Assembly: GCA_963799045.1 (NCBI GenBank)
Contig: CAWCVN010000005.1
Coordinates: 558,001 to 622,000 of the forward strand
DNA: 64,000 nucleotides
Reading direction: 5' to 3'
Source of the DNA: DASRSS01 sp963799045
GTDB lineage: Bacteria > Actinomycetota > Actinomycetes > Mycobacteriales > Jatrophihabitantaceae
Of this stretch, positions 17,211 through 25,667 are shown piece after piece. The first letter of the stretch is position 1, and every line of letters begins with the position of its first letter. A program made the translations under genes and the position numbers. The notes below the pieces were generated by a model. The model was not told the DNA's origin and made no database searches. It saw only the letters and a program-made list of their open reading frames with translations.

Positions 17211-18263
17211 ATGCGCACTCAGGACTTGTTGTCGGAGTACCGGCAGCGGGCGGCTGGCACCCTGCCGCAGGAGGTGCTCGACTACATCGACGGCGGCGCC
17301 GGGGACGAGATCACTCTCGAGGCCGCCGAGGGCTCCTGGACGCGGCTCCGGCTCCGGCCTCGGGTGCTCACGGATGTCAGCGAGGTGGACACCACGGCAC
17401 GGCTGTTCGGGACGTGCCTCGACGTGCCCGTTCTGCTCGGGCCCGTCGCGTCGCACGAGCTGGCGCATCCGGACGGAGAGCTGGCCAGTGCCGCGGCCGC
17501 GGCCAGGGCGAGCTCGGTGCTGGTCGTTTCGACGCGCGCGAGCAAGCGCCTGGAGGACATCGCCGCCCGCGTCCCCGGCCGCTGGTGGCTGCAGGTGTAT
17601 CTGACCCGTGAGCGCGCGGTGACAGCGGGGCTCGTGCGCCGCGCGGTCGCCGCCGGGGCCACTGCGATCGTCCTGACCGGCGATGTCCCGGTGCTCGGGC
17701 CGAAGAGGCGGCAGGGCCGGCCTGCGGCGCTGAGCAGCCCGACTGCCTTGGTCAACCTCGGCGAGCACCTCCCGCCGGGCGCCGATCCCGTCCACGCCCT
17801 CGAACAGGACCCGGCGGCAACGGAGCGCGATATCGGCTGGCTGCGCGGGCTGTCCGGACTGCCGGTGCTGGTCAAAGGCGTGCTCTCCGGTGCCGATGCG
17901 CAGCGCTGCCTCGATGCCGGGGCAGCCGGTGTCATCGTCAGCAATCACGGCGGCCGGCAGCTGGACCGTGCAGCCGCGACCGCCGATGTGCTCGCCGAGG
18001 TCGTCGACACCGTCGGAGCGCGCGCGCCGGTGCTCGTCGACGGCGGCATCCGGGGCGGGCTCGACTGCCTAGCCGCTTTGGCGCTCGGCGCGCGCTCGGT
18101 GCTCATCGGAAAGCCGATGCTCTGGGCGCTGGCGTCGGGCGGCGCGGATGCCGTGTATGAGCTGCTGGTAACGATGCGGCAGGACTTGGCGACGTGCATG
18201 GCGCTCGCCGGCTGCGCGTCGGTGCCGGCCATCACCTCGGACCTGATCGCGCCGAGCGGCTGA
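17211..18263 (+). CDS. FMN-dependent alpha-hydroxy-acid oxidase/dehydrogenase
   Basis: A 350-residue TIM-barrel flavoprotein of the glycolate oxidase/lactate 2-monooxygenase family. The N-terminal YIDGGAGDEITL segment and LRPRVLTDVSEVDT are family hallmarks. SNHGGRQLD carries the catalytic His and the substrate Arg, and VDGGIRGGLDCLAALALGA is the FMN phosphate site. It should oxidise a 2-hydroxy acid to the 2-oxo acid. It overlaps the downstream TauE/SafE gene by one base (TGATG), so the two are translationally coupled and may oxidise and export related small acids. Confidence 0.85.
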   Translation: MRTQDLLSEYRQRAAGTLPQEVLDYIDGGAGDEITLEAAEGSWTRLRLRPRVLTDVSEVDTTARLFGTCLDVPVLLGPVASHELAHPDGELASAAAAARASSVLVVSTRASKRLEDIAARVPGRWWLQVYLTRERAVTAGLVRRAVAAGATAIVLTGDVPVLGPKRRQGRPAALSSPTALVNLGEHLPPGADPVHALEQDPAATERDIGWLRGLSGLPVLVKGVLSGADAQRCLDAGAAGVIVSNHGGRQLDRAAATADVLAEVVDTVGARAPVLVDGGIRGGLDCLAALALGARSVLIGKPMLWALASGGADAVYELLVTMRQDLATCMALAGCASVPAITSDLIAPSG

Positions 18264-19006
18264 TGGCGCCGTGGCAGGCGGCGCTGCTCGTACCGGCCGG
18301 CGTGCTCGCCGGGCTCAGCGGCAGCATCGCGGGGCTGGCGTCGCTGGTCAGCTACCCGGCGCTGTTGGCCGTGGGCCTCGCGCCCGTCACCGCGAACGTC
18401 ACCAACACCGCGGCGCTGGTGTTCAACAGCGCCGGCTCGATCAGCGCGTCCCGGCCGGAACTCACCGGGCAGCGCCGGGACGGCGTGCGGCTGGGCATCA
18501 CCGGGGTGATCGGCGGGGTGCTGGGTGCGGTGCTGCTGCTGACGACGCCTCGCGGATCGTTCGCCTATGTGGTTCCGTGGCTGGTGGCGGTCGGCGCGGC
18601 CGGGGTGCTGGTCGAGCGGCCGCGGCCTGCCGAGCACGTGCACCGACCGTCGCGTGCGCTCGTTCCGCTGGTGCTGGTCATCGCGTTCTACGGCGGGTAC
18701 TTCGGCGCCGGCGCCGGCGTCCTCCTACTCAGCACGTTCCTCAACCTCGGTGGCGACACGTTGGTGCGCTCGAACGCGCTGAAGAACCTCGTGCTCGGGC
18801 TGGCGAACTCCGTCGCCGCCGTGATCTACATCTGCGTCGGCTCGGTCGACTGGCGGGCCGCCGCGCCGCTCGCCGCGGGCTGCCTGCTCGGCGGAAGCCT
18901 GGGACCGAAGCTGCTCAGGCGTGTTCCCGCCCGGCCGGTGCGGGTGCTGATCGGCCTGGCCGGGATCGGGCTGGCGGTCTACCTGGCCGTTGACGCGTAC
19001 AGCTGA
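18263..19006 (+). CDS. TauE/SafE-family sulfite/anion exporter
   Basis: 247 residues with about eight hydrophobic helices. The paired motifs LAGLSGSIAGLASLVSYPAL and FYGGYFGAGAGVLLLSTFL are the two inverted halves of the TauE/SafE fold. ATG 18263 shares its A with the stop of the hydroxy-acid oxidase. The family exports sulfite, sulfoacetate or other small organic anions. Coupling to the oxidase suggests a hydroxy- or oxo-acid-linked substrate (inference). Confidence 0.82.
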   Translation: MAPWQAALLVPAGVLAGLSGSIAGLASLVSYPALLAVGLAPVTANVTNTAALVFNSAGSISASRPELTGQRRDGVRLGITGVIGGVLGAVLLLTTPRGSFAYVVPWLVAVGAAGVLVERPRPAEHVHRPSRALVPLVLVIAFYGGYFGAGAGVLLLSTFLNLGGDTLVRSNALKNLVLGLANSVAAVIYICVGSVDWRAAAPLAAGCLLGGSLGPKLLRRVPARPVRVLIGLAGIGLAVYLAVDAYS

Positions 19007-19089
19007 CCGCCCGCGGGTGAAGCCGGGACGCTTCCGGGCCGGGCTGACCTGCGCAACGCCGATGCTCGCAGGACGTCGGCAGCCATGCG

Positions 19090-19101
19090 TACGATCCCGA
19101 C
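19090..19101 (+). promoter_or_regulatory. Probable -10 element giving a leaderless sigma-factor mRNA
   Basis: TACGAT at 19090-19095 lies 6 bases before the GTG at 19102, so transcription would start at or next to the start codon. No convincing -35 is seen. Confidence 0.4.
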
Positions 19102-20067
19102 GTGACCCTGAGCCAGGCACCCGAAACGGACGAACTCGAGACCTACCGCCGAGAACTGACCGGATACTGCTACCGGATGCTCGGCTCGCCGTTCGACGCC
19201 GAAGACGCGGTGCAGGAAACGATGGTGCGCGCGTGGCGCGCTGGGGAGCGGTTCGAGGGCCGTTCCAGCGTGCGCTCGTGGCTGTACCGGATCGCGACCA
19301 ACGTCTGCCTGGACATGTTGCGCAGCCGCAAGCGGCGGGCCGCACCCACCGAGCTCGGGCCGGCGATGCCGCCGGTCGAGGACTCGCTGGCCGGCATGCT
19401 GACCGAAGGTTCCTGGGTGTCGCCCATCGCCGACGAGCGGGTCCTGCCGCTCGAGGCCGACCCGGCCGAGTTCGCCGAGCTGCGCGAGAGCGTGCGGCTG
19501 GCCTTCGTCGCCGCGCTGCAGCACCTGCCGCCGCGGCAGCGCGCAGCACTGATCCTCTGCGAGGTGCTGCGCTGGCGTGCCAGTGAGGCCGCCGACCTGC
19601 TCGACACCAGCGTCGCGGCGATCAACAGTGCGCTGCAACGAGCGCGGGTGACCCTCGCCGAGGCGCCGACCAGCGACCAGCCGTCCCTCGACTCCGACCA
19701 CGCCGAGCTGCTCGTCCGCTACATCGACGCGTTCGAGAGCTACGACATGGACAAATTCGTGGGCCTGTTGCACGAGGACGCGGTGCAGTCGATGCCGCCG
19801 TACGCGATGTGGCTGCGCGGCGCGGCGGACATCAGGTCCTGGATGCTCGGCGTCGGGTCGGGATGCCGCGGGTCGCGGCTGGTCGCGACGACGGCCAACG
19901 GCTCACCCGCGGTTGCGCAGTACCGGGTCGACCCGAGCGGCGGGCACACCCCGTGGGGCCTGCACGTCCTCGACGTCGTCGACGGGAAGGTCATCGAGAT
20001 CCACACCTTCCTCGACACGCCCCGGCTGTTCCCGTACTTCGGGCTGCCCGACCACCTGCCCGCCTAG
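19102..20067 (+). CDS. ECF sigma factor with C-terminal NTF2-like (SnoaL) domain, SigG/ECF56-type
   Basis: 321 residues. Region 2 is at about 14-85 (YRRELTGYCYRMLGSPFDAE, then EGRSSVRSWLYRIATN). Region 4 is at about 135-190 (LQHLPPRQRAALILCEVLRW, then SVAAINSALQRAR). An NTF2/SnoaL-like domain follows at about 200-315 (LLVRYIDAFESYDMDKFVGL, then HVLDVVDGKVIEIHTFLDTP). Factors of this type usually lack a dedicated anti-sigma and are thought to be controlled by the extra domain. None is encoded next door. The GTG at 19102 is probably leaderless. Confidence 0.88.
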   Translation: MTLSQAPETDELETYRRELTGYCYRMLGSPFDAEDAVQETMVRAWRAGERFEGRSSVRSWLYRIATNVCLDMLRSRKRRAAPTELGPAMPPVEDSLAGMLTEGSWVSPIADERVLPLEADPAEFAELRESVRLAFVAALQHLPPRQRAALILCEVLRWRASEAADLLDTSVAAINSALQRARVTLAEAPTSDQPSLDSDHAELLVRYIDAFESYDMDKFVGLLHEDAVQSMPPYAMWLRGAADIRSWMLGVGSGCRGSRLVATTANGSPAVAQYRVDPSGGHTPWGLHVLDVVDGKVIEIHTFLDTPRLFPYFGLPDHLPA

Positions 20068-20070
20068 CCG

Positions 20071-20634
20071 TCAGCCAGCCGCCGGACGGTAGATCTGCAG
20101 CACGACACCGCTGTCGTAGCGGACCAGGTCGGTCAGCTCGAGTTCGAGCTTGTTCCGATCCTCGGGGAAGATGCGCAGGCCACCGCCGATCGCGACCGGG
20201 TACACCATCAGCCGCAGCTCGTCGACCAACCCGGCGGCCAGCAGGGCGCGTGCGACACTCGCGCTGCCGGCGACCAGGATCGGGCCACCGTCGGTGGCCT
20301 TGAGCGCCGAGACGGAGGTTTCGACGTCCCCCGCGACAGGCTCGGCGTTCCAGCCCAGCTCGTGCAGCGTCGAGGTGAGGACGTGCTTGGGCATCGAGTT
20401 CATCTTGTCGGCGAAGGGGCCGTCCATGCTCGGCCACGCCGCGCTGAAGCCCTCGTAGGTCTTGCGGCCGAGCAGCAGCGATTCGGCCTCGAGCGTCTCC
20501 TTGAGCTTGTAGCCGTACAGCTCGTCGGTGCCGTAGGGCATCGTCCAACCGGCGTGCGGATGGGTCTGCTCGCCGCCGGGCGCTTCGACGACGCCGTCGA
20601 GGGTGATGAACTCACTGACGATGAGCTGGCGCAT
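20071..20634 (-). CDS. Dihydrofolate-reductase-like (RibD_C) reductase
   Basis: 187 residues with the RibD C-terminal/DHFR-like fold: MRQLIVSEFITLDGVVEAPG at the start, LLLGRKTYEGFSAAWPSMDG, GPILVAGSASVARALL (NADPH pyrophosphate site) and LRLMVYPVAIGGGLRIFPE. Such YwjB/YyaP-like proteins are NADPH-dependent reductases of unknown substrate, and there is no riboflavin or folate cluster here. The stop lies 3 bases from that of the convergent sigma factor gene. Confidence 0.85.
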   Translation of the reverse strand: MRQLIVSEFITLDGVVEAPGGEQTHPHAGWTMPYGTDELYGYKLKETLEAESLLLGRKTYEGFSAAWPSMDGPFADKMNSMPKHVLTSTLHELGWNAEPVAGDVETSVSALKATDGGPILVAGSASVARALLAAGLVDELRLMVYPVAIGGGLRIFPEDRNKLELELTDLVRYDSGVVLQIYRPAAG

Positions 20635-20830
20635 CGGGAATCTCCTTGGGTCTCGCTCCGATCGGGGTCATCAGTGACGACGTGAGCAGGCGGCAGAACT
20701 CATCGCTGCGCCGCCGCCGAGGTGCGCGATCGAGGAGGACTGTAGACCGGGCCGGCGTCGTGGGCGTTTGGCCGGAGGTGCGCGGGGGTACTGTGCCGGG
20801 GGTGTAGATCCTGGAAGCCCTTCCGGCGAG

Positions 20831-22060
20831 GTGAGCGCGGCCGAGCAGGCGTTCGGTCACCTACTGACCTCGGCCCACCTGTCCGCGGCCCACGACCTGC
20901 CCCGGCTGATCATGGAGAGCGCCGCCGCGCTCGGCGCGGTGGATGCGCGGGCTTACCTCGCCGACCTGCAGCAGATCACATTGGTGCCGTTCGTGGACGG
21001 CCTGCCGGACTCGCCCTCGCCGTTGGAGCCGCTCGGGATCGACGCGACCGTCGCTGGGCGTGCGTACCAACTCGTCGAGGTGCTCACCCAACCAGGCGAT
21101 GACGGGTCGACGCTGGTGTGGCTGCCGTTGATCGACGGCACGGAGCGGCTAGGAGTGCTGGCGGTCTCGCTTGATCCGGCTCGGGTCGACGAACTCGGTG
21201 GGGTGCTCGGTGACCGGCTGCAACACCTCGCCGCGCTGTTCGCCGAACTCGTCGTCACCAAGACGGCGTACTCGGACACCATCCTTCGGGTACGCCGACG
21301 GGCGGAGATGGGGCTTGCCGCCGAGCTGCAATGGTCCCTGCTGCCGCCACTGAGCTTCGCCGGCGGGGGAGTGACGATCGCCGGGGCGCTCGAACCCGCC
21401 TACGAGGTCGCCGGCGACACGCTGGACTACGCCGTCGACGCGGGCCACGCCTTGGCCGCCGTCTTCGACGGGATGGGTCACGGCCTGCGCAGCAGCCAAC
21501 TCGCCGCCGTCTCGGTCGCCGCCTATCGCAACGCGCGCCGGTCCGGACTCGGCCTGGTCGCAACGACGGCGGCGATCGACGAGGCGCTGCGGGAGGCGTT
21601 CGGCGGCAGCTTGCTCACGACCGGCGCGCTCTTCGACCTCGACACCGCGAGCGGTGAGCTGTCGTGGGTCAACGCGGGCCACCCGCACCCGCTGCTGCTG
21701 CGTGACAACCGAGTGGTCAAGACGCTCACCTGCCCGCCCGTCCCGCCACTCGGGCTGCGCCTGCCGGCGGACACGCCGCGGCCGGAGTTCACGCTCTGCC
21801 AGGAGCGGCTGGAGCCCGGTGACCAGGTGCTGCTCTACACCGACGGGGTGACCGAGGCCCGCTCGCCCAACGGCGAGTTCTTCGGCGAGCAGCGCCTCAC
21901 GGACCTGCTCACCCGCAGCCTCGCCAGTGGACTGTCGCTTCCGGAGACCATGCGACGAGCCGTGCGGGCGCTGCTCGAACACCAGCAGGCCAAGCTCACC
22001 GACGACGCCACCCTGCTGCTGATCGAATGGCGCGACGGCCGGCCCGCGATACTCCCCTGA
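20831..22060 (+). CDS. SpoIIE-type PP2C serine phosphatase with N-terminal GAF-like region
   Basis: 409 residues from GTG 20831. Residues about 10-150 form a GAF-like sensory region (DARAYLADLQQITLVPFVDG, then WLPLIDGTERLGVLAVSLD). From about 170 comes the SpoIIE/PP2C phosphatase: AAELQWSLLPP, YEVAGDTLDYAVD (usually GGDWYD, here G-D-T-L-D), VFDGMGHGL with the metal Asp, WVNAGHPHPLLL, and LLYTDGVTEAR. Such enzymes dephosphorylate STAS antagonists. The STAS gene near 1.1 kb lacks a phosphoacceptor, so the target is probably elsewhere. Confidence 0.85.
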   Translation: MSAAEQAFGHLLTSAHLSAAHDLPRLIMESAAALGAVDARAYLADLQQITLVPFVDGLPDSPSPLEPLGIDATVAGRAYQLVEVLTQPGDDGSTLVWLPLIDGTERLGVLAVSLDPARVDELGGVLGDRLQHLAALFAELVVTKTAYSDTILRVRRRAEMGLAAELQWSLLPPLSFAGGGVTIAGALEPAYEVAGDTLDYAVDAGHALAAVFDGMGHGLRSSQLAAVSVAAYRNARRSGLGLVATTAAIDEALREAFGGSLLTTGALFDLDTASGELSWVNAGHPHPLLLRDNRVVKTLTCPPVPPLGLRLPADTPRPEFTLCQERLEPGDQVLLYTDGVTEARSPNGEFFGEQRLTDLLTRSLASGLSLPETMRRAVRALLEHQQAKLTDDATLLLIEWRDGRPAILP

Positions 22061-22173
22061 GCGTTTCCGGGCACGGCTGGCCTGCAATCGGCGAGTTCTT
22101 GGCTCCGGCAGGAGAACGGGACTTTCGGCCCGGGTCGGCGCGGCGAGATCGGCCGATCTTGTAGTGGTGCGAG

Positions 22174-24501
22174 TTGATCCGGTTGCCGCGCCGGTGCACG
22201 TCGGTGAGCGGGCGCGCCCGGCGCGTCCCGGTGGCGCCGGGCTGGTCTGCACTGCTGCCGCGGCGCGTCTCGGCGCGCACGATCCGGCTGTTCGACACCG
22301 CACCCCCGGTCGCGACCAGCAAGGCGCTCGCCCACCTGGGCGGCGCCTTCTACGTGTCCGGCGGCTTGGTGTGTCTCTGGCTGGCCGGCACCGAGGCCGA
22401 CCTGCGTCATCCGCGCGGGATCGCCGCGGTCGGGCTGCTCGCGCTCCTCGCGGGTGTCTGCGTCGCGTCCTTTGCGGAGCGAATTCGGCTGCCGGCCCGC
22501 ATCGTGATGAACCTGCTCGGGACGGCTCTGGTACTGGCCGCCGTCCTGCTCGCCGGGCGCACCGTCGGCGGCGAGGCGCTGTTCTGGCTATTTTGCTACG
22601 TTCCGATCGATTCGTTCTTCTTCTTCCCGTGGCGGTGGGCGATTCCACTGCTGGGCTGGGGCATCGGCGCCAGTGCCATAGCGGTGTTCGGCGCGGAGGT
22701 CATCACCCCTCAGGAATGGGTCGTGATGACCATCGTCGACGCGGTGATCGCTGCAGCGATCGGGTGGCTGATCCGCGGCGCTGCCGACGCGGAATGGGAC
22801 TCGGCTACCGGCATGCTCAGCCGCAAGGGGCTCGACCGGGAGATGGCTGACCGCTGCGAGGACACCGCCCGCACAGGCCGGACGTTCTCGGTGGCCACGG
22901 TCAGCCTGAACGGCGTCGACCGGGTGACGCTCAGCCGGGGCGGCCGCACGGCCGACATGGTGGTGCGCGAGGTCGCGCTGGCGGTGCGGCGCGTTCCGGC
23001 CAAGGGTGCGCTGTGGGCCAGGCTGCGGGACACCGAGCTCGCGGTTCTCTGGGGCGACGGGGCCGGCTTCGAGGACTATCTCGCGCAGGTCTGCGCGGCG
23101 GCTGATCCTGTCACTCGGCTCTCGATCGGAGTTGCAGACTGCAGCCCCGGAGCGACTCCGCACGAGGTGCTGGCCGCGGCGATGGTCGGCCGCAAGTTCG
23201 CTGAGCGGCACGGCGGTGGCGTGCACCGCTCCGGAATCGTGGCGCGGACGGTCGCCGAGCTGCGGCAGGCACTGGACAGCGACCAACTCGTCGTCCACTA
23301 CCAGCCGATCGTCGACCTCGGCAGCGGCCGGATCCGCGGCGCCGAGGCGCTGGTTCGCTGGGAGCACCCCGAGCGCGGGCTCATCCAGCCGGCAGAGTTC
23401 ATCAGCCTCGCCGAAGACGCGGGCCTGATCGGCGTGCTGGGCGGGTTCGTGCTGCAGCGCGCCTGCGCGGACGCGGCGCGCTGGTGTCGGCCCGAAGGCG
23501 CGAGCGCCGACCCGACCGTGAGCGTCAACGTCTCCGGCCTGCAGCTCGAGACCCCCGGCTTCGGCGACGCCGTCGTCTCGGTGCTGCGCGACACGGGCCT
23601 GCCCGCCGATCGGCTCCTGCTCGAGGTCACCGAAAGCACCGCCGAAGGCGGCGGTCGCAACGCCCACCAGGCGTTGATCGCCTTGCGCGCCGTAGGGGTG
23701 CGGATCGCGATCGACGACTTCGGCACCGGCTACTCCAACCTGGCCCGGCTGGCGCTGCTACCGATCGACGTGCTCAAGGTCGACCGTTCGTTCGTCGTCG
23801 GCGCAACCGACGACGAACGGGCGCAGGAGATGCTGAAGGCGCTGATCGGCTTCGCCCACCACCTCGGGCTGGCCACGGTCGTGGAGGGCATCGAAGACCG
23901 CGAGCACGCAGAACTCGTAGCCGGTCTCGGCGCGCACGCCGGCCAGGGCTGGTACTGGGGCAGGGCGATGCCGAACTCCGCCTTCCCGCTCACCAGCACA
24001 GCACGCCGGCGGCTCAGCCGAGGTCGCGTGAGGCCGGGGGAACTTATCGCCGCGCCGATCATCCGCTCAGCCACCGGCCATGGCGCCGACGACCAGGAAC
24101 GGCTCCCGGCCGGCCGCGACCGCGTCGGGCAGCGGCTCATCGGGCGAGGCGTGCGACAGGTCCTGTTCGCAGGCGAAGAAGCGCACGAACGGACGGCGCA
24201 CACCCGGTGCTGGGGTCCCGGATCGTGCCCCGCAGCGCAGGGTAGCGCCGCTCGATCGCGTCGAGCACCGCCCGCTGCGTCGCGGCCGCCTCTACCAGCA
24301 GCTCATGCTCGCAGCGGGCGAGCTGGCGCAGGTGGGCCGGCAGGATCACGCGAATCGCCGGCGCGGTCATGGCAGCGTCTGGACCTCGACCGAGAGGACC
24401 GCCGGGAGGTCGCGCACGATCGGTGCCCAGCTGTCGCCGGAGTCCGACGACGCGTACACCTGCCCACCGGTGGTGCCGAAGTAGACGCCGCAGTCGGGTA
24501 G
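22174..24501 (+). CDS. Membrane protein with degenerate GGDEF and EAL domains
   Basis: From TTG 22174 (GTG 22231 is an alternative). Five or so membrane helices lie at about 55-200, then a GGDEF-like domain at about 210-340 and an EAL domain at about 355-610. The GGDEF signature is replaced by L-R-D-T-E-L, so cyclase activity is unlikely. The EAL core is intact: GAEALVRWEHP, VSVNVSGLQLE, LEVTESTAEGG, IDDFGTGYSNL, KVDRSFV and VVEGIEDREHA. Cyclic-di-GMP phosphodiesterase activity is therefore plausible. The frame runs about 160 codons past the EAL domain, antisense through two minus-strand genes. The true end is probably near 24010-24060, and a small indel may have removed the stop. Confidence 0.82.
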   Translation: MIRLPRRCTSVSGRARRVPVAPGWSALLPRRVSARTIRLFDTAPPVATSKALAHLGGAFYVSGGLVCLWLAGTEADLRHPRGIAAVGLLALLAGVCVASFAERIRLPARIVMNLLGTALVLAAVLLAGRTVGGEALFWLFCYVPIDSFFFFPWRWAIPLLGWGIGASAIAVFGAEVITPQEWVVMTIVDAVIAAAIGWLIRGAADAEWDSATGMLSRKGLDREMADRCEDTARTGRTFSVATVSLNGVDRVTLSRGGRTADMVVREVALAVRRVPAKGALWARLRDTELAVLWGDGAGFEDYLAQVCAAADPVTRLSIGVADCSPGATPHEVLAAAMVGRKFAERHGGGVHRSGIVARTVAELRQALDSDQLVVHYQPIVDLGSGRIRGAEALVRWEHPERGLIQPAEFISLAEDAGLIGVLGGFVLQRACADAARWCRPEGASADPTVSVNVSGLQLETPGFGDAVVSVLRDTGLPADRLLLEVTESTAEGGGRNAHQALIALRAVGVRIAIDDFGTGYSNLARLALLPIDVLKVDRSFVVGATDDERAQEMLKALIGFAHHLGLATVVEGIEDREHAELVAGLGAHAGQGWYWGRAMPNSAFPLTSTARRRLSRGRVRPGELIAAPIIRSATGHGADDQERLPAGRDRVGQRLIGRGVRQVLFAGEEAHERTAHTRCWGPGSCPAAQGSAARSRRAPPAASRPPLPAAHARSGRAGAGGPAGSRESPARSWQRLDLDREDRREVAHDRCPAVAGVRRRVHLPTGGAEVDAAVG
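24067..24370 (-). pseudogene. MoaD/ThiS-like small sulfur-carrier protein, frameshifted
   Basis: ATG 24370 overlaps the stop of the BNR-repeat gene (ATGA). The start, TAPAIRVILPAHLRQLA, and LDAIERRYPALRGTIRDPST belong to a MoaD-like ubiquitin-fold family. The frame is lost at about 24198-24205. In the next frame the expected tail appears: RRPFVRFFACEQDLSH, then LPDAVAAGREPFLVVGAMAG, with a terminal Gly-Gly and TGA at 24067. A one-base insertion explains it. In actinobacteria this small protein regularly follows a BNR-repeat gene like the one here. Repaired, it would have about 100 residues and a Gly-Gly end suited to adenylation or conjugation. Confidence 0.78.
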
Positions 24502-25482
24502 CGCGTCGACGTCCATCGCATCGCGCAGCACGTTGACGTAGCAGTGCTCCTGCGGAAGCCCGCGGGTCAGCGGCTCCCACTCGTCGCCGCCGCTGCGGCT
24601 GCGGTACACCCGCAGCCTGCCTTCGGGTGGGAAGTGGTGCGAGTCGCTGGTGATCGGCACGACGTAGACCGTCTCCGGCTCGTGCGCGTGGACCGCGATC
24701 GGGAAGCCGAAATCGGAGGGCAGGTTCCCGCTGATCTCGCGCCAGCTGTCGCCGCCGTCGTCGCTGCGCATGACGTCCCAGTGCTTTTGCATGAACAGCG
24801 TCTGCGGGCGGGACGGGTGCATCGCCAGCTTGTGCACGCAGTGGCCCACCGACGCGGCGGGAGCGGGGATGCCCTCCGAGAGCAGCCCCTTGTTGATCGG
24901 CTGCCACGTGCCACCGCCGTCGTCGGTCCGGAAGGCGCCGGCCGCGGAGATCGCGACGAACATGCGCTGCGGGTCCTGCGGGTCGCAGATGATCGTGTGC
25001 AGGCACATGCCGCCGGCCCCGGGCTGCCACTGCGGACCGGAGCCGTGCTCGCGCAGGCCGCGGACCTCCTCCCACGTCTGGCCGGCGTCGGTGGAGCGGA
25101 ACAGCGCGGCGTCCTGCACGCCGGCGTAGACGGTGTCCCGCTCGCGCGCCGAGGGCTCCAGGTGCCAGACCCGGGTGAACTCCCAGGGGCGTGGCGTCCC
25201 GTCGTACCACTGATGCGTGCCGGGTACGCCCGCGTAGCTGAAGTCGTTGCCGACGGTCTCCCAGCTCTCGCCGCCGTCGTCGGAGCGGTGCATCACCTGG
25301 CCGAACCAGCCGCTGGACTGCGAGGCGTAGATCCGGTCGGGGTCGACCGGCGAGCCGGCGACGTGGTAGATCTCCCAGCCCGGGAAGTGGGGCCCGGCGA
25401 CCTTCCAGCTCCGGCGTTGCTCGTCCGAGGTCAGCACGAACGCGCCCTTGCGTGTGCCGACCAGTACCCGTATTCCGGCCAT
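24367..25482 (-). CDS. BNR/sortilin-type beta-propeller protein
   Basis: 371 residues from ATG 25482, with GGGAGG 7 bases upstream. It is built of repeats bearing the Asp-box S-x-D-x-G-x-x-W: MHRSDDGGESWETV, LFRSTDAGQTWEEV, AFRTDDGGGTWQPI, VMRSDDGGDSWREI, VYRSRSGGDEWEPL and VYASSDSGDSWAPI. These are blades of a six- to eight-bladed propeller as in sialidases and sortilin. There is no signal peptide, so it is cytosolic, and the sialidase catalytic set is not obvious. It is translationally coupled to the MoaD-like gene, a conserved pairing of unknown function. Confidence 0.82.
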   Translation of the reverse strand: MAGIRVLVGTRKGAFVLTSDEQRRSWKVAGPHFPGWEIYHVAGSPVDPDRIYASQSSGWFGQVMHRSDDGGESWETVGNDFSYAGVPGTHQWYDGTPRPWEFTRVWHLEPSARERDTVYAGVQDAALFRSTDAGQTWEEVRGLREHGSGPQWQPGAGGMCLHTIICDPQDPQRMFVAISAAGAFRTDDGGGTWQPINKGLLSEGIPAPAASVGHCVHKLAMHPSRPQTLFMQKHWDVMRSDDGGDSWREISGNLPSDFGFPIAVHAHEPETVYVVPITSDSHHFPPEGRLRVYRSRSGGDEWEPLTRGLPQEHCYVNVLRDAMDVDALPDCGVYFGTTGGQVYASSDSGDSWAPIVRDLPAVLSVEVQTLP

Positions 25483-25576
25483 CTGCGCCTCCCGCGCTGA
25501 GTATGTCGTCCAGGTATGACGATCCGGAAGCGCAGAACTCATCGCGGGCGCGGTTGCTCAGGGCCCGGGTCGGCCG

Positions 25577-25605
25577 TTGACATCGGGGCGGGCGCGGCGT
25601 TAGAT
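25577..25605 (+). promoter_or_regulatory. Strong sigma-70-type promoter of the LacI operon
   Basis: TTGACA (25577-25582), a 17-base spacer, then TTAGAT (25600-25605). Transcription should start near 25612, inside the LacI-type operator. This is the best promoter match seen in the window. Confidence 0.7.
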
Positions 25606-25608
25606 GCG

Positions 25609-25633
25609 TGGAAACGATTGCAAGAACGTTTCC
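25609..25633 (+). promoter_or_regulatory. LacI-family operator
   Basis: TGGAAACGATTGCA at 25609-25622 fits the cre-like pattern TGNAANCGNTTNCA. It overlaps a wider inverted repeat, GGAAACG and CGTTTCC (25610-25616 and 25627-25633). It sits just after the -10, where a bound repressor would block initiation of the regulator gene and the operon behind it. Confidence 0.72.
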
Positions 25634-25667
25634 AATCCGGGTCGGCGAGATGACGAGGGAGAGCCGC

